DNA from: Streptomyces canus
GTDB taxonomy: Bacteria; Actinomycetota; Actinomycetes; Streptomycetales; Streptomycetaceae
DNA length: 64,000 nucleotides
Assembly (NCBI RefSeq): GCF_001514145.1
Contig: NZ_KQ948658.1
Coordinates: forward strand, 123,687 to 187,686
Direction: 5' to 3'
Part shown: in pieces, positions 24,303 through 32,554 of the stretch
Layout: each line of letters begins with the position of its first letter
How positions within the stretch are numbered: position 1 is the stretch's first letter
The notes under the pieces: generated by a model
Told to the model about the DNA's origin: nothing
The model's database searches: none
What the model saw: only the letters and a program-made list of their open reading frames with translations
Made by a program: the position numbers and the translations under genes

Positions 24303-25727
24303 TCAGCTCCCCGTCGGGCGCACGAGCGCGGCCGCGGTGCGCAGCAGGATGCAGACGTCCTGCCACAGCGACCAGTTGTCGATGTAGGCGTTGTCGAAGC
24401 GGGCCCGGTCCTCGATGGAGGTGTCCCCGCGCAGACCGTGGATCTGGGAGAGGCCGGTGATGCCGGTCCGCATGCGGTGGCGGGCCGCGTAACCCGGGTG
24501 TGCCTGGCTGAACTTGGCGACGAAGTACGGGCGTTCGGGGCGCGGTCCGACCAGGCTCATGTCGCCCCACAGGACGTTCCACAGCTGGAGCAGCTCGTCC
24601 AGTGAGGTGCGGCGCAGGAAGCGGCAGAACCACGGCATGCGGTCTTCGTTCGCCACACTCCAGCGGGTCGCCGCCTCGTGCTCGTCGACCGGGCGGTGAG
24701 TGCGGAACTTCAGCAGGGTGAAGGGCCGGCCGTCCTGGCCGATGCGCTCCTGCCGGAACACCACACCCGGCCCGCCGGTCAGCCGCAGCGCCACCGCGCA
24801 CACCAGCAGCAGCGGGCTGACCATCAGCAACAGCGTCCCGGAGACGGCCACGTCCAGCGCCCGCTTGCCGAGGCCGCCGCGCCGCCGCGAGCCCATGTCC
24901 AGCCGACGGCAGGAGAACCCGGCGAGCTGGTCCTTCGAGGCGTACGACGGGGAGTCGGGCTCCACCTCCCACACCGCGCAGCCCGACTCGGCGAGCGCCC
25001 GCAGCAGCGGCCCCTGGGCGGACCGTGCGGAGGGATGGACGACCAGGACGTCCCGCACACCGTTCTGGATGAGGGCCCGCTCGACCTCCTCGCCGGTCGT
25101 CAGTACCGGCAACTGACCTCCGCCGTCCGGCTGTTCGGTCACGATGCCCACCGGCCGCACCCCGCACCGCGGATGCCGCAGCACGGCGGCGGCCACCCGC
25201 TGCGCGGTCCCGGCCGGGCCGAAGACCAGCGCGGCCCGCGGCCGGGCGCGCCGCAGCACGCGCCGCCGCCAGTGCACGGTGCCCCGGGTCGCGCAGGCCG
25301 TCGCCGACTGGAGCACGAAGCCCGCGGCGAGGGTGCGGGCGGACAGGGCGTGGTGGGGTGCGTACGCGGCGACGAGCGCCCCGACCGACAACCAGGCGAT
25401 CGCGATCCGGCCGCACACGGCGGGCAGTTCGTCGAGGATGCCCGGTACCGGCCGGGTCGGGTGCCGGCGCAGCAGCATCGACGCGGTCACCAGCAGTGCC
25501 ACCAGCAGCAGTTGGTGCTCGGTGCCGGCGAGTGGCACGGCGCCCAGCAGGGCGGCGATGCTGTCCGCGGCGAGCAGCGGGGCCGGGGAGGCGGGCCTGG
25601 ACGGGGGTCTGCGGGCCGGGAAGCGGAAACCGGATGCGCTGCCGCGCGACGGCTTGACGGACAGGGGGGCGAAACCGGGATCCCGTGGCTGGGCACCGGG
25701 CGAGGGGACGGTACTTTCCGCGGTCAC
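24303..25727 (-). CDS. Polyprenyl glycosylphosphotransferase (initiating sugar transferase)
   Basis: A 474-residue protein from GTG 25727, overlapping the previous gene by GTGA. Four to five N-terminal membrane helices and a Rossmann-like middle (ALVFGPAGTAQRVAAAVLR) precede the catalytic domain. That domain has GKRALDVAVSGTLLLMVSPL, VVFRQERIGQDGRPFTLLKF, RRTSLDELLQLWNVLWGDMS and LVGPRPERPYFVAKF. It transfers a sugar 1-phosphate from a nucleotide sugar to undecaprenyl phosphate and so starts repeat-unit synthesis. One such enzyme per cluster indicates one polymer. Confidence 0.92.
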   Translation of the reverse strand: MTAESTVPSPGAQPRDPGFAPLSVKPSRGSASGFRFPARRPPSRPASPAPLLAADSIAALLGAVPLAGTEHQLLLVALLVTASMLLRRHPTRPVPGILDELPAVCGRIAIAWLSVGALVAAYAPHHALSARTLAAGFVLQSATACATRGTVHWRRRVLRRARPRAALVFGPAGTAQRVAAAVLRHPRCGVRPVGIVTEQPDGGGQLPVLTTGEEVERALIQNGVRDVLVVHPSARSAQGPLLRALAESGCAVWEVEPDSPSYASKDQLAGFSCRRLDMGSRRRGGLGKRALDVAVSGTLLLMVSPLLLVCAVALRLTGGPGVVFRQERIGQDGRPFTLLKFRTHRPVDEHEAATRWSVANEDRMPWFCRFLRRTSLDELLQLWNVLWGDMSLVGPRPERPYFVAKFSQAHPGYAARHRMRTGITGLSQIHGLRGDTSIEDRARFDNAYIDNWSLWQDVCILLRTAAALVRPTGS

Positions 25728-26899
25728 GAGTGGATGAACTCCCTGTACTCGGTGGGCACGGCGCTTGCGGCGGCCGGGCCGCCGAGCACGTCGCGGTACA
25801 CGGCCGCCACCGCCTCGGCGGTGAGCCGTACGTCGTGCGTGGACAGGACGTGGCGGCGCCCCTGGTGGCCGAGCGCCTCGCGCAGCAACGGATCGAGCAG
25901 CAGCGTGGTGACCGCCTCGGCGAGCGGTGTCGGATCACCCGGCGGTACCAGGCAGCGGGGGACGAGCGCGGGCGGCAGGCTCTCCCGGGCACCGTCCACG
26001 TCCGTCAGCACCACGGGCCGGCCGCAGGACATCGCCTCCAGCGGGGCGAGCGCCATGCCCTCCCAGAGCGAGGGCAGCACGACCAGGTCGGCGGCCTGGT
26101 ACCAGGGCGCGGTGTCGGTGACGGCCCCGGCGAACAGCACGGACCGCGGTGCGCGGGAGCGCAGCCGTTCCTGGTCGGGCCCGTCACCGACGAGCACGAG
26201 CCGGGCGTCCGGAACACGCCGGGACACCCTGTCCCAGGCGTCCAGCAGGACGTCCTGCCCCTTCTGCCGGCACAGCCGCCCCACGCACACCACGAGGGGC
26301 GCCGCCGGATCGACACCGGGAAGGACACCGGACCGTACGGTGTCGACGGGGGCGGGGTGGAAGCGTTCGGGCCGGATGCCGTTGGGGACGACCGTCCACC
26401 GCCCGCCGATCCCGGCGCGCACGCCGGTCGCGCGCTCCGCCGCGCTCACACACACCACCTGGGACGCCCAACGCGCCCCCCACCGCTCCCACCGCAGCGC
26501 GAGCGCCGCCGTCATCCCGCCGACCGCCTCGAACGACCAGGCGTGCGGCTGGAACACGGTCGGGATCCGCCCGCGTACCGCGAGCCGGCCGACCAGGCCG
26601 GCCTTGGCGCTGTGCGCGTGCACCAGGTCGGGCCGCACGTCATCGAGCACCTGACCGAGCCGGCGTACCTCCCGTACGAGGCCCGGACCCGGCGAGCGGG
26701 TGGCGTGCCAGTGCCGTACGTCGGCGCCGAGCCCGCGCACGGCGGGGGCGAGGGGGCCGTCCGGGCAGGCGACCGTGACGTGCAGACCGGCCGCGAGCTG
26801 GGCTCGGGCCAGGTCCGTCACCACACGGGCGACCCCGCCGTCCACGGGCTGGGTCAGATGCAGGACTCGCGGCCGGGGATCGGGGACTGACTGGTACAT
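25724..26899 (-). CDS. GT4-family glycosyltransferase
   Basis: A 391-residue GT-B enzyme from ATG 26899 with GAGGA upstream; GTG 26917 is an alternative. N-terminal PRVLHLTQPVDGGVARVVTD and VHAHSAKAGLVGRLAV, then WTVVPNGIRPERFHP, VGRLCRQKGQDVLLDAWDRV and the EX7E-type PSLWEGMALAPLEAMSCGRP identify the family. It should add a sugar to the lipid-linked intermediate. It is the first enzyme gene of the minus-strand polysaccharide operon and overlaps the initiating transferase by four bases. Confidence 0.9.
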   Translation of the reverse strand: MYQSVPDPRPRVLHLTQPVDGGVARVVTDLARAQLAAGLHVTVACPDGPLAPAVRGLGADVRHWHATRSPGPGLVREVRRLGQVLDDVRPDLVHAHSAKAGLVGRLAVRGRIPTVFQPHAWSFEAVGGMTAALALRWERWGARWASQVVCVSAAERATGVRAGIGGRWTVVPNGIRPERFHPAPVDTVRSGVLPGVDPAAPLVVCVGRLCRQKGQDVLLDAWDRVSRRVPDARLVLVGDGPDQERLRSRAPRSVLFAGAVTDTAPWYQAADLVVLPSLWEGMALAPLEAMSCGRPVVLTDVDGARESLPPALVPRCLVPPGDPTPLAEAVTTLLLDPLLREALGHQGRRHVLSTHDVRLTAEAVAAVYRDVLGGPAAASAVPTEYREFIHS

Positions 26900-26947
26900 G
26901 CGCGTTTCCTCGCTCACGGACGGCGCTCGGGACGGGAGGGAAGGCGC

Positions 26948-27223
26948 CTACGCGCGGGCGGCAACAGCGACGAAGGGCACGCCGGCCCAGGCCGCGTCGC
27001 GCTGGGAAACGAGCCGGATGGCCGACTGGTCACCACCGGATCGCGGCGCCTTGCCGAGTTCGATCAGATCGGAGGCGTGATGGAAGGCGTTCACGCCGAG
27101 GTCGCGCACCCGCATCCGCATCCCGGTACGGGAGTTGAGAGCCTCGAACCGGTCGAAGTCGTTGTCCGCCGTGCGGACGCCGCCCCTCGCAACGTGGCAC
27201 AGCGGGACCCGGGAAATACGCAT
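26948..27223 (-). CDS. Hypothetical protein at the head of the polysaccharide operon
   Basis: A 91-residue protein from ATG 27223 (ATG 27232 also possible; AAAGGG lies upstream of both). Codons mostly end in G or C over its full length, supporting a real gene. It includes VRTADNDFDRFEALNSRTGM and LGVNAFHHASDLIELGKAPR, is soluble and slightly basic, and has no membrane or signal segment. No family is recognised. It lies 48 bp before the first glycosyltransferase on the same strand and is divergent from chpF, so it may be the first gene of the operon. Confidence 0.6.
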   Translation of the reverse strand: MRISRVPLCHVARGGVRTADNDFDRFEALNSRTGMRMRVRDLGVNAFHHASDLIELGKAPRSGGDQSAIRLVSQRDAAWAGVPFVAVAARA

Positions 27224-27392
27224 GACCGGCATTGCCCTTTCGGGAAGGTGGCGTGACGAATGCGATGCGCTGGCTGCATGGGTGCGTCAAGAGCTTCGCA
27301 ACCCTATCCGGTATGCGCATTTAGTACGCGAAACCCGACATGTGTGTCGGAGTGGTGAAGCACGTTCGTTCGTGAGATCACCCCATTGGCGG

Positions 27393-27420
27393 CACAACCC
27401 GCGCGGGCGCCACGCGTTGA
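27393..27420 (+). promoter_or_regulatory. BldN-type promoter element for chpF
   Basis: CACAAC (27393-27398), 16 bases, CGTTGA (27415-27420), 58 bp before the chpF start codon. Confidence 0.65.
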
Positions 27421-27477
27421 CACAGCGCCGGGCATCCCCGCCCGGTTGTTTGTGTCAACCCCAAGGAGCACCTCTCC

Positions 27478-27717
27478 ATGTCGCGTATCGCGAAGGGCCT
27501 GGCCCTGACCACCGTTGCGGCCGCCGCCGTTGCGGGCACCGCAGGCATCGCCGCCGCCGACAGCGGCGCGCAGGGCGTTGCCGCCCACTCCCCGGGCTTC
27601 CTGTCGGGCAACGTCATCCAGGTCCCGATCCACGTCCCGATCAACGTCTGCGGCAACACCGTCAACGGCCTCGCCGCGCTGAACCCCGCGTTCGGCAACG
27701 AGTGCGAGAACGACTGA
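27478..27717 (+). CDS. chpF: Short chaplin (ChpF by position)
   Basis: A 79-residue preprotein from ATG 27478 behind AAGGAG. The signal peptide is residues 1-27 (MSRIAKGLALTTVAAAAVAG...AAA). One chaplin domain follows: HSPGFLSGNVIQVPIHVPIN, VCGNTVNGLAALNPAFGNEC, with both cysteines. It is secreted and assembles into hydrophobic fibrils on aerial hyphae. It is flanked by a BldN-type promoter and a strong terminator, so it is transcribed alone. The chpF label rests on position beside the polysaccharide genes as in S. coelicolor. Confidence 0.9.
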   Translation: MSRIAKGLALTTVAAAAVAGTAGIAAADSGAQGVAAHSPGFLSGNVIQVPIHVPINVCGNTVNGLAALNPAFGNECEND

Positions 27718-27736
27718 CCTCGGCTCTCCGCCTTCG

Positions 27737-27778
27737 CCGGCCGCACTCCCGTGGACCCCTCCACGGGAGTGCGGCCGG
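27737..27778 (+). terminator. Terminator after chpF
   Basis: A perfect 19-bp stem (27737-27755 with 27760-27778) with a CCCC loop lies 20 bp after the stop codon. Confidence 0.85.
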
Positions 27779-27963
27779 TCTGTGTTTCCCCGGATGGGTG
27801 GTGGCCTGGGACAGGGTGGGCCCGATCGTGACGCGCCCCTCACCAGCGGTGATGTCCGAGGGGCGCAGGCGAGGCGGTGTCAGGGTGTGATCGTTGGGTT
27901 GCAGGGCGCGGTGGTCGCTTCCACGGTGGGCTCAAGATCCGACGCATATCGAAAGGAACACCC

Positions 27964-28641
27964 ATGCGTGGTCTGCCCGCACGGTGTATCGCCTCCTGCG
28001 CACTCTGCGCCGCACTTCTCGTCGCGGTCGCAGGTCCGACCGCGGCGGCCTCCCGTGGGCCTGTGCCCGTCCCCCACGCGGACGCGCTGCGCCCCCAGGT
28101 CGAGGCTCTGGCCGAGCTGGGCGGCGTGCTCACGCCGGTCACCGACCTGCTGAACACCGTGCTCAAGGCCGACAGCGGCCAGATCTCCGCCGAGCAGGCG
28201 GCCGAGCTCGGGGACGCCGTCAAGGACGCCACCGCGAAGATCACCGCGGAGACCTCGGCGGCCGCCGTCACCCTGCCCGCCACAGGCACGACGACGACAC
28301 CGGGCACGACGACGACACCGGGCACGACGACGGGCAGTACGACGACACCGACTCCCTCCCTGCTGCTCACGCTCATCCAGAACAGTGACGCCGGGGCGCG
28401 GTCCGTCAAGGCGCCGGCCGATCTGCTGGACGACGCGATCGACGCTCTGGAGAAGGCGATCGACGACCTGCTCACGGCGGTCACCTCAGGAGAGGCCGGC
28501 CAGGTCGAGTCCACGCTCCCCGCCGTGATCAGCGGCCTGGTCGACGCCGTCGCCGCCACCATGCTCGACACCGAACTGCCCGCTCCCGACCTGGCGGGCC
28601 TGTCCTCCCTGCCCAGCAGCTCGCAACTGCCCACGTCGTAA
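27964..28641 (+). CDS. Secreted protein with Thr-rich linker, unknown function
   Basis: A 225-residue preprotein. ATG 27964 lies behind GAAAGGA. The signal peptide is about residues 1-29 (CIASCALCAALLVAVAGP...AAA). A first helical region (about 35-105) includes ALAELGGVLTPVTDLLNTVL and predicted amphipathic helices. A linker of repeated TTTPG units (105-125) follows, then a second helical region with DDAIDALEKAIDDLLTAVTS. No cysteines in the mature part and no known domain. It lies alone between chpF and another small secreted gene; a cell-surface role is inferred. Confidence 0.8.
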   Translation: MRGLPARCIASCALCAALLVAVAGPTAAASRGPVPVPHADALRPQVEALAELGGVLTPVTDLLNTVLKADSGQISAEQAAELGDAVKDATAKITAETSAAAVTLPATGTTTTPGTTTTPGTTTGSTTTPTPSLLLTLIQNSDAGARSVKAPADLLDDAIDALEKAIDDLLTAVTSGEAGQVESTLPAVISGLVDAVAATMLDTELPAPDLAGLSSLPSSSQLPTS

Positions 28642-28770
28642 GACGGTGGCCCCCGGCATTTTCATGAAAGCCCAATATCCGTGCACGGAGTTTCCGCTCC
28701 GGCCGGGGCTCGTTGGGCACGGTGTCGGACTTGCCCGACCGACGACTGAATTGCCGAAGAGAGGAACACC

Positions 28771-29052
28771 ATGAAGTCCCTGAAGGCTGCTGCTGTTGTT
28801 GCCGGTTCCCTGGTTCTTGCCGGTGCCGCCGCGCCCGCGTTCGCTCAGGACACCGCCGATCTCACGCCCACCAGCCTCAACGGCGCCGTCAACTCGCTCA
28901 CCAAGGGCCCCCTCGACGTGCGGCCGCTGCAGCACCAGTCGGACGTGCTGAACACGGAGAAGAAGAAGTCGCCGCTCCACACGGCCAAGAAGGCGACCGC
29001 CAAGCTGAACTCCAAGCCCGGACTCCTCGGTGGACTTCCCCTGGGGAAGTGA
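28771..29052 (+). CDS. Small secreted basic protein
   Basis: A 93-residue preprotein. ATG 28771 lies behind GAGAGGA. The signal peptide ends AAAPAFA at residue 25. The mature protein is short and basic, with LTPTSLNGAVNSLTKGPLDV and a Lys-rich LNTEKKKSPLHTAKKATAK stretch, ending GGLPLGK. No cysteine or known domain. Similar leaders are seen in the chaplins, but no chaplin motif is present. Confidence 0.8.
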   Translation: MKSLKAAAVVAGSLVLAGAAAPAFAQDTADLTPTSLNGAVNSLTKGPLDVRPLQHQSDVLNTEKKKSPLHTAKKATAKLNSKPGLLGGLPLGK

Positions 29053-29239
29053 CGTCATCCTCCACGCCGGGGCCGATTCCCCAGCGGCGGCTGCCGCCCG
29101 GGATCGGCCCTTCGTGCTGTTCGAGCCGGACAGCACGGCGCGGCGGCGCCTCCCTCGTTCGGATGGAGACGGCAGCAGCGCTCCCCCGCCCGGGTGAGAA
29201 TCGGCCGTCCCCCGTCCGGCCCGTGGATACGGTCGCGCG

Positions 29240-29737
29240 GTGACCACAACCTCCAGCGAAACCCACCCTCTGCGCTCCGCCGACCCCGGCACTCTCGTGA
29301 TCATGGCCTGGAGCGGCGAGGCTCCCGACGGCCACGACATGCCCTACCTCCTCGCGTGTTCCCTCGGAGACGCCCCCGACGGCCCCGAGGCCGCGACCGC
29401 CGCCGTCGAGAAGCTGCTGAACGACAACGGCCTGCCCGTCGGCGGTGACCTTGTCGACGGCAACGTCAGGCCGAGCCTGCCGGTCACCCTGCTCGTGGTG
29501 GCCGGGCACGCCGTCGTCACCATGCCGCGGCTGAACGCCAAGTGCCCGGTACGGCCGCAATGGCTCGCGGCGGTCGCCAAGCGCGGTTACGCCTACTTCG
29601 TGTTCACCACCCGCCCCTGGCCCGAGGCCTCGGGCCAGTCCGTCACCCCGGACGAACTCGCCGCGTTCGCGGGTTCCGACGAGACGCTGAAGGCCGCCGC
29701 CCACATCGTCCTGCCGGCGCGCAGCCTGCGCTCCTGA
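29240..29737 (+). CDS. DUF5949 family protein
   Basis: A 165-residue soluble protein from GTG 29240. It contains GTLVIMAWSGEAPDGHDMPY, AVEKLLNDNGLPVGGDLVDG and MPRLNAKCPVRPQWLAAVAK, which I recognise as the Streptomyces DUF5949 family of unknown function. No signal peptide. Its TGA overlaps the ATG of the VKOR-type gene (TGATG), so the two are translationally coupled and may act together. Confidence 0.8.
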   Translation: MTTTSSETHPLRSADPGTLVIMAWSGEAPDGHDMPYLLACSLGDAPDGPEAATAAVEKLLNDNGLPVGGDLVDGNVRPSLPVTLLVVAGHAVVTMPRLNAKCPVRPQWLAAVAKRGYAYFVFTTRPWPEASGQSVTPDELAAFAGSDETLKAAAHIVLPARSLRS

Positions 29738-30321
29738 TGCGGCGGGCCGAGGGCGGCGGCCGCGGGTTCGCCCTGCTCCTGCTGCTCACGGGCGCGGCGG
29801 GACTGCTGGCCTCCTGGGTCATCACCCTCGACAAGTTCAAGCTGCTGCAGGACCCCGACTTCACCCCGGGGTGCAGCCTGAACCCGGTGGTGTCCTGCGG
29901 CAGTGTCATGGAGAGCGACCAGGCCGAGGCCTTCGGCTTCCCCAACCCGATGCTGGGACTGGTGGCGTACGGCATCGTGATCTGCGTCGGCATGAGCCTG
30001 CTGGCCGGCGCCGCCTTCCCGCGCTGGTACTGGCTGACCTTCGACGCCGGCTGCCTGTTCGGCGTCGGCTTCGTGTCGTGGCTGCAGTTCGAGTCGCTGT
30101 ACCGGATCAACGCCCTGTGCCTGTGGTGCGCTCTGGCGTGGATCGCCACGATCGTCCTGTTCTGGTACGTGACCTCGTTCGCCGTCCGCCGCGCGTACCT
30201 GCCCGCGCCCGGCTGGTCGCGGGCCCTCTTCGCCGAGTTCACCTGGGTGATCCCGCTGGCGCACCTCGGGATCGTCGGCATGTTGGTCCTGACCCGCTGG
30301 TGGGACTTCTGGACGAGCTGA
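29737..30321 (+). CDS. Vitamin K epoxide reductase family protein (thiol oxidase)
   Basis: A 194-residue membrane protein from ATG 29737, coupled to the DUF5949 gene. Four to five membrane helices are predicted. The VKOR active-site set is present: Cys46 and Cys54 in the first outer loop (GCSLNPVVSCGSVM) and the CxxC redox centre Cys128-Cys131 (ALCLWCALAWI). Bacterial VKORs re-oxidise a DsbA-like partner and pass electrons to quinone, so they drive disulfide bond formation outside the cytoplasm. No thioredoxin-fold domain is fused. Nearby exported two- and four-cysteine proteins are plausible beneficiaries (inference). Confidence 0.9.
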   Translation: MRRAEGGGRGFALLLLLTGAAGLLASWVITLDKFKLLQDPDFTPGCSLNPVVSCGSVMESDQAEAFGFPNPMLGLVAYGIVICVGMSLLAGAAFPRWYWLTFDAGCLFGVGFVSWLQFESLYRINALCLWCALAWIATIVLFWYVTSFAVRRAYLPAPGWSRALFAEFTWVIPLAHLGIVGMLVLTRWWDFWTS

Positions 30322-30384
30322 CCGCCGTACGTCGTACTACTGCGGCAACCGGGGGAATCTCGCGCTGGTCACCGCACCAGGATC

Positions 30385-30399
30385 GTTACCGGTACGGAC
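30385..30399 (+). promoter_or_regulatory. Shared 15-bp motif upstream of the secreted gene at 30438
   Basis: GTTACCGGTACGGAC occurs here and again, identical, at 31071-31085 upstream of melC1, at similar distances (38 and 43 bp) from the start codons. It contains the palindrome TACCGGTA. A shared promoter or regulator site is inferred. Confidence 0.45.
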
Positions 30400-30437
30400 G
30401 TTGAGCCTGCCGAAACCTGAAAGGGACCGTAACTGCC

Positions 30438-30953
30438 ATGAGGTCGACCACCCGAGGAACCCTTGCCGCCGTCATCACGGGCATCGCGGCCGCGGTGGGG
30501 GCTGCCGCGTCCCCCGCCGCGGCAGTGGGCACGGTCCCCGTACCCGTGCCGCTGGACGGCGCCGAGCGCGCCCTCCACATGGAGCTCCCGGAGGTCGGCG
30601 GGAAGATCCCGGTGCCGACGCCGGGCGCCCCCGAGGCGCCGAAGTTCGTCGAGGGCCGGCTCATGCCGGAGCGGGCGATTCCGCGCGTGCCGGTCAACGG
30701 CGGGCTGCCCGGCGCCGACCTGACCGCGCCGGTGCCGCACCTCCTCGACGACGACTTCGACCACCTCGGCCTCGACGCGCCCGCCGCCGACGTGCGCACG
30801 CTGACGCCGGGCCTGGCCCTGGACGCTCCGCTGACCGCCCCCAAGCCCGGCAGCGGCGAGCTGCCGGCGCCGAAGCTCCCGGAGGCGGGCGTCCTGCTGC
30901 CGATGGTGCAGGCAGCGCCGGGCGCCGACCTGACCACGGGGCCCGGCCTGTAG
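30438..30953 (+). CDS. Secreted Pro/Ala/Leu-rich protein, unknown function
   Basis: A 171-residue preprotein. ATG 30438 lies behind AAAGGGACC. The signal peptide is about residues 1-29 (TTRGTLAAVITGIAAAVGAA...). The mature protein is rich in Pro, Leu and acidic residues, with repeated P-V-P/G-L-P turns: VPVPVPLDGAERALHMELPE, GKIPVPTPGAPEAPKF, VPHLLDDDFDHLGLDAP. No cysteines or known domain. It shares a 15-bp upstream motif with melC1, the next gene, and may be co-regulated. Confidence 0.75.
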   Translation: MRSTTRGTLAAVITGIAAAVGAAASPAAAVGTVPVPVPLDGAERALHMELPEVGGKIPVPTPGAPEAPKFVEGRLMPERAIPRVPVNGGLPGADLTAPVPHLLDDDFDHLGLDAPAADVRTLTPGLALDAPLTAPKPGSGELPAPKLPEAGVLLPMVQAAPGADLTTGPGL

Positions 30954-31070
30954 GGCGCGTCGACTCGACCGACGAGGCCCGGACCGTGACACGGCCGGGC
31001 CCCGTCGGCGCTCCGGCGCGGAGGTTCACCCCCTTGGGCCTCGGACGGTGACCGCGCAGGCCGTCGGGCG

Positions 31071-31085
31071 GTTACCGGTACGGAC
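31071..31085 (+). promoter_or_regulatory. Shared 15-bp motif upstream of melC1
   Basis: Identical to 30385-30399 (GTTACCGGTACGGAC), 43 bp before the melC1 start. Confidence 0.45.
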
Positions 31086-31128
31086 AACGGACCCCGACCC
31101 CTGTCGCGTACGAGGCGAGGAGCACACG

Positions 31129-31617
31129 ATGGTCATGAGCGTCGGCCGAACACCGGTGGGCGCCGATCCCTCCCGGGCGAGCCCGGAGAGAGGCGCCCAC
31201 GCCCGCCGGAGCAGGCGGGGCCTGCTGCTCGGGCTCTTCGGCCCGGCCGCCGTCGCGGTGGCGCTCACCCCGGTCGTCCTCGCCTCGCGGGGGCCGCGCG
31301 CCGCCGAACCGGCCGCCGACCTCGTCTTCGACGAGACGTACCGGGGCCGCCGGATCCGCGGCATCCGCGCATCCGTGGCCGCGGCCGCCGGCGCTCTCGG
31401 TGCCGGGCAGTGGCACGTCACCGTGGACGGACGCCCACTGCACCTGATGCGCCGCGCCGACGGCACCTGGCTGAGCATGGTCGACCACTACCGGTCGTAC
31501 GCCACCGCGCTGGACGCCGTCCGGGCGGCCGTCGACGAACTGGGGCCCGGGCGGCAGTTGCGGGAGACGCGGAACGGCGGGGCGGACATGGGGGGACACA
31601 GTGGCGTACACGCGTAA
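31129..31617 (+). CDS. melC1: Tyrosinase cofactor/copper chaperone MelC1
   Basis: A 162-residue protein from ATG 31129 behind GAGGAG. A twin-arginine-like start (RRSRRGLLLGLFGPAAVAVA) would send the MelC1-MelC2 complex through the Tat pathway. The conserved MelC1 core follows: FDETYRGRRIRGIRASVAAA, WHVTVDGRPLHLMRRADGTW and LSMVDHYRSYATALDAVRAA. MelC1 loads copper into tyrosinase and escorts it out of the cell. Its last 17 bases overlap the melC2 start, so the pair is coupled. Confidence 0.92.
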   Translation: MVMSVGRTPVGADPSRASPERGAHARRSRRGLLLGLFGPAAVAVALTPVVLASRGPRAAEPAADLVFDETYRGRRIRGIRASVAAAAGALGAGQWHVTVDGRPLHLMRRADGTWLSMVDHYRSYATALDAVRAAVDELGPGRQLRETRNGGADMGGHSGVHA

Positions 31618-32467
31618 GGACGTCAGCACACTGACCGCGGCCGAGAAGCGGCGGTTCGTGCGGGCGATGCTGGAGCTGAAACGACGCGGCGAGTACGACG
31701 AGTTCGTACGGATGCACATCGACTTCTACGTCTCGGACGGCGAGGACGGACTGCGTACGGCGCACATGTCGCCCTCCTTCCTGCCCTGGCACCGCCGCTT
31801 CCTGCTGGAGCTGGAGCAGGCCCTGCGCCGCGTCGACTCCTCGGTGAGCGTGCCGTACTGGGACTGGACCCGCGACCGCACGACGAGCGCGGCGCCCTGG
31901 ACGGACGATCTGCTCGGCGGCACCGGCCGGGCCCCGGACCGGCGGGTGACGACCGGGCCGTTCGCCCATGCGACCGGCAACTGGACGCTCAAGGAGCGCA
32001 TCACCGACGAGGACTACCTCACCCGGGACCTCGGGCGGCCCGCCGATCCGATCGAACTGCCGACGCGGAGCGACCTCGAGTGGGCCCTCCAGGACCCCGT
32101 CTACGACACCTCGCCCTGGGACTCGACGTCCACCGCGGGGTTCCGCAACAAGCTGGAGGGGTGGGGGAGCGGGAAGGGCGCGGCCGCCTGGCGCAACCAC
32201 AACCGGGTGCACCGCTGGGTCGGCGGGGTGATGGTGAGCGGTGCCTCCGTCAACGACCCGGTGTTCTGGATGCACCACGCCTTCGTCGACCTGTGCTGGT
32301 CTCGCTGGCAGCAACGGCACCGCGACCACCGCTATCTGCCCGCGAGACCGCCCGGCCCCGGCAGCGCCCAGCGCGGCCGCATCGTCGCCCGCCACGAGAA
32401 GCTCCCGCCGTGGGACGTGACCCCGGACGAGCTGGAGGACCACGGCAGCATCTACCGGTACGCGTAG
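31601..32467 (+). CDS. melC2: Tyrosinase MelC2
   Basis: A 288-residue enzyme from GTG 31601, inside the melC1 end. The type-3 copper ligands are all visible: CuA His39 (RMHIDFYV), His55 (TAHMSPSF), His64 (LPWHRRF); CuB His200 and His204 (NHNRVHRWVGG) and His226 (FWMHHAFVD). It oxidises monophenols to o-quinones, giving melanin. There is no signal peptide, as expected for a protein exported on MelC1. The gene converges on chpG, the same adjacency as in S. coelicolor. Confidence 0.95.
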   Translation: MAYTRKDVSTLTAAEKRRFVRAMLELKRRGEYDEFVRMHIDFYVSDGEDGLRTAHMSPSFLPWHRRFLLELEQALRRVDSSVSVPYWDWTRDRTTSAAPWTDDLLGGTGRAPDRRVTTGPFAHATGNWTLKERITDEDYLTRDLGRPADPIELPTRSDLEWALQDPVYDTSPWDSTSTAGFRNKLEGWGSGKGAAAWRNHNRVHRWVGGVMVSGASVNDPVFWMHHAFVDLCWSRWQQRHRDHRYLPARPPGPGSAQRGRIVARHEKLPPWDVTPDELEDHGSIYRYA

Positions 32468-32505
32468 GCCGTACGGCGGCACGGAACCACGCGTCCGGAC
32501 ACACA

Positions 32506-32537
32506 AGAGCCCCGGCGCTGGAAAGTGCCGGGGCTCT
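32506..32537. terminator. Bidirectional terminator between melC2 and chpG
   Basis: An 11-bp perfect stem (32506-32516 with 32527-32537) with a 10-base loop lies between the convergent genes. Confidence 0.75.
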
Positions 32538-32554
32538 GGGGTGGGTACGGGCGA

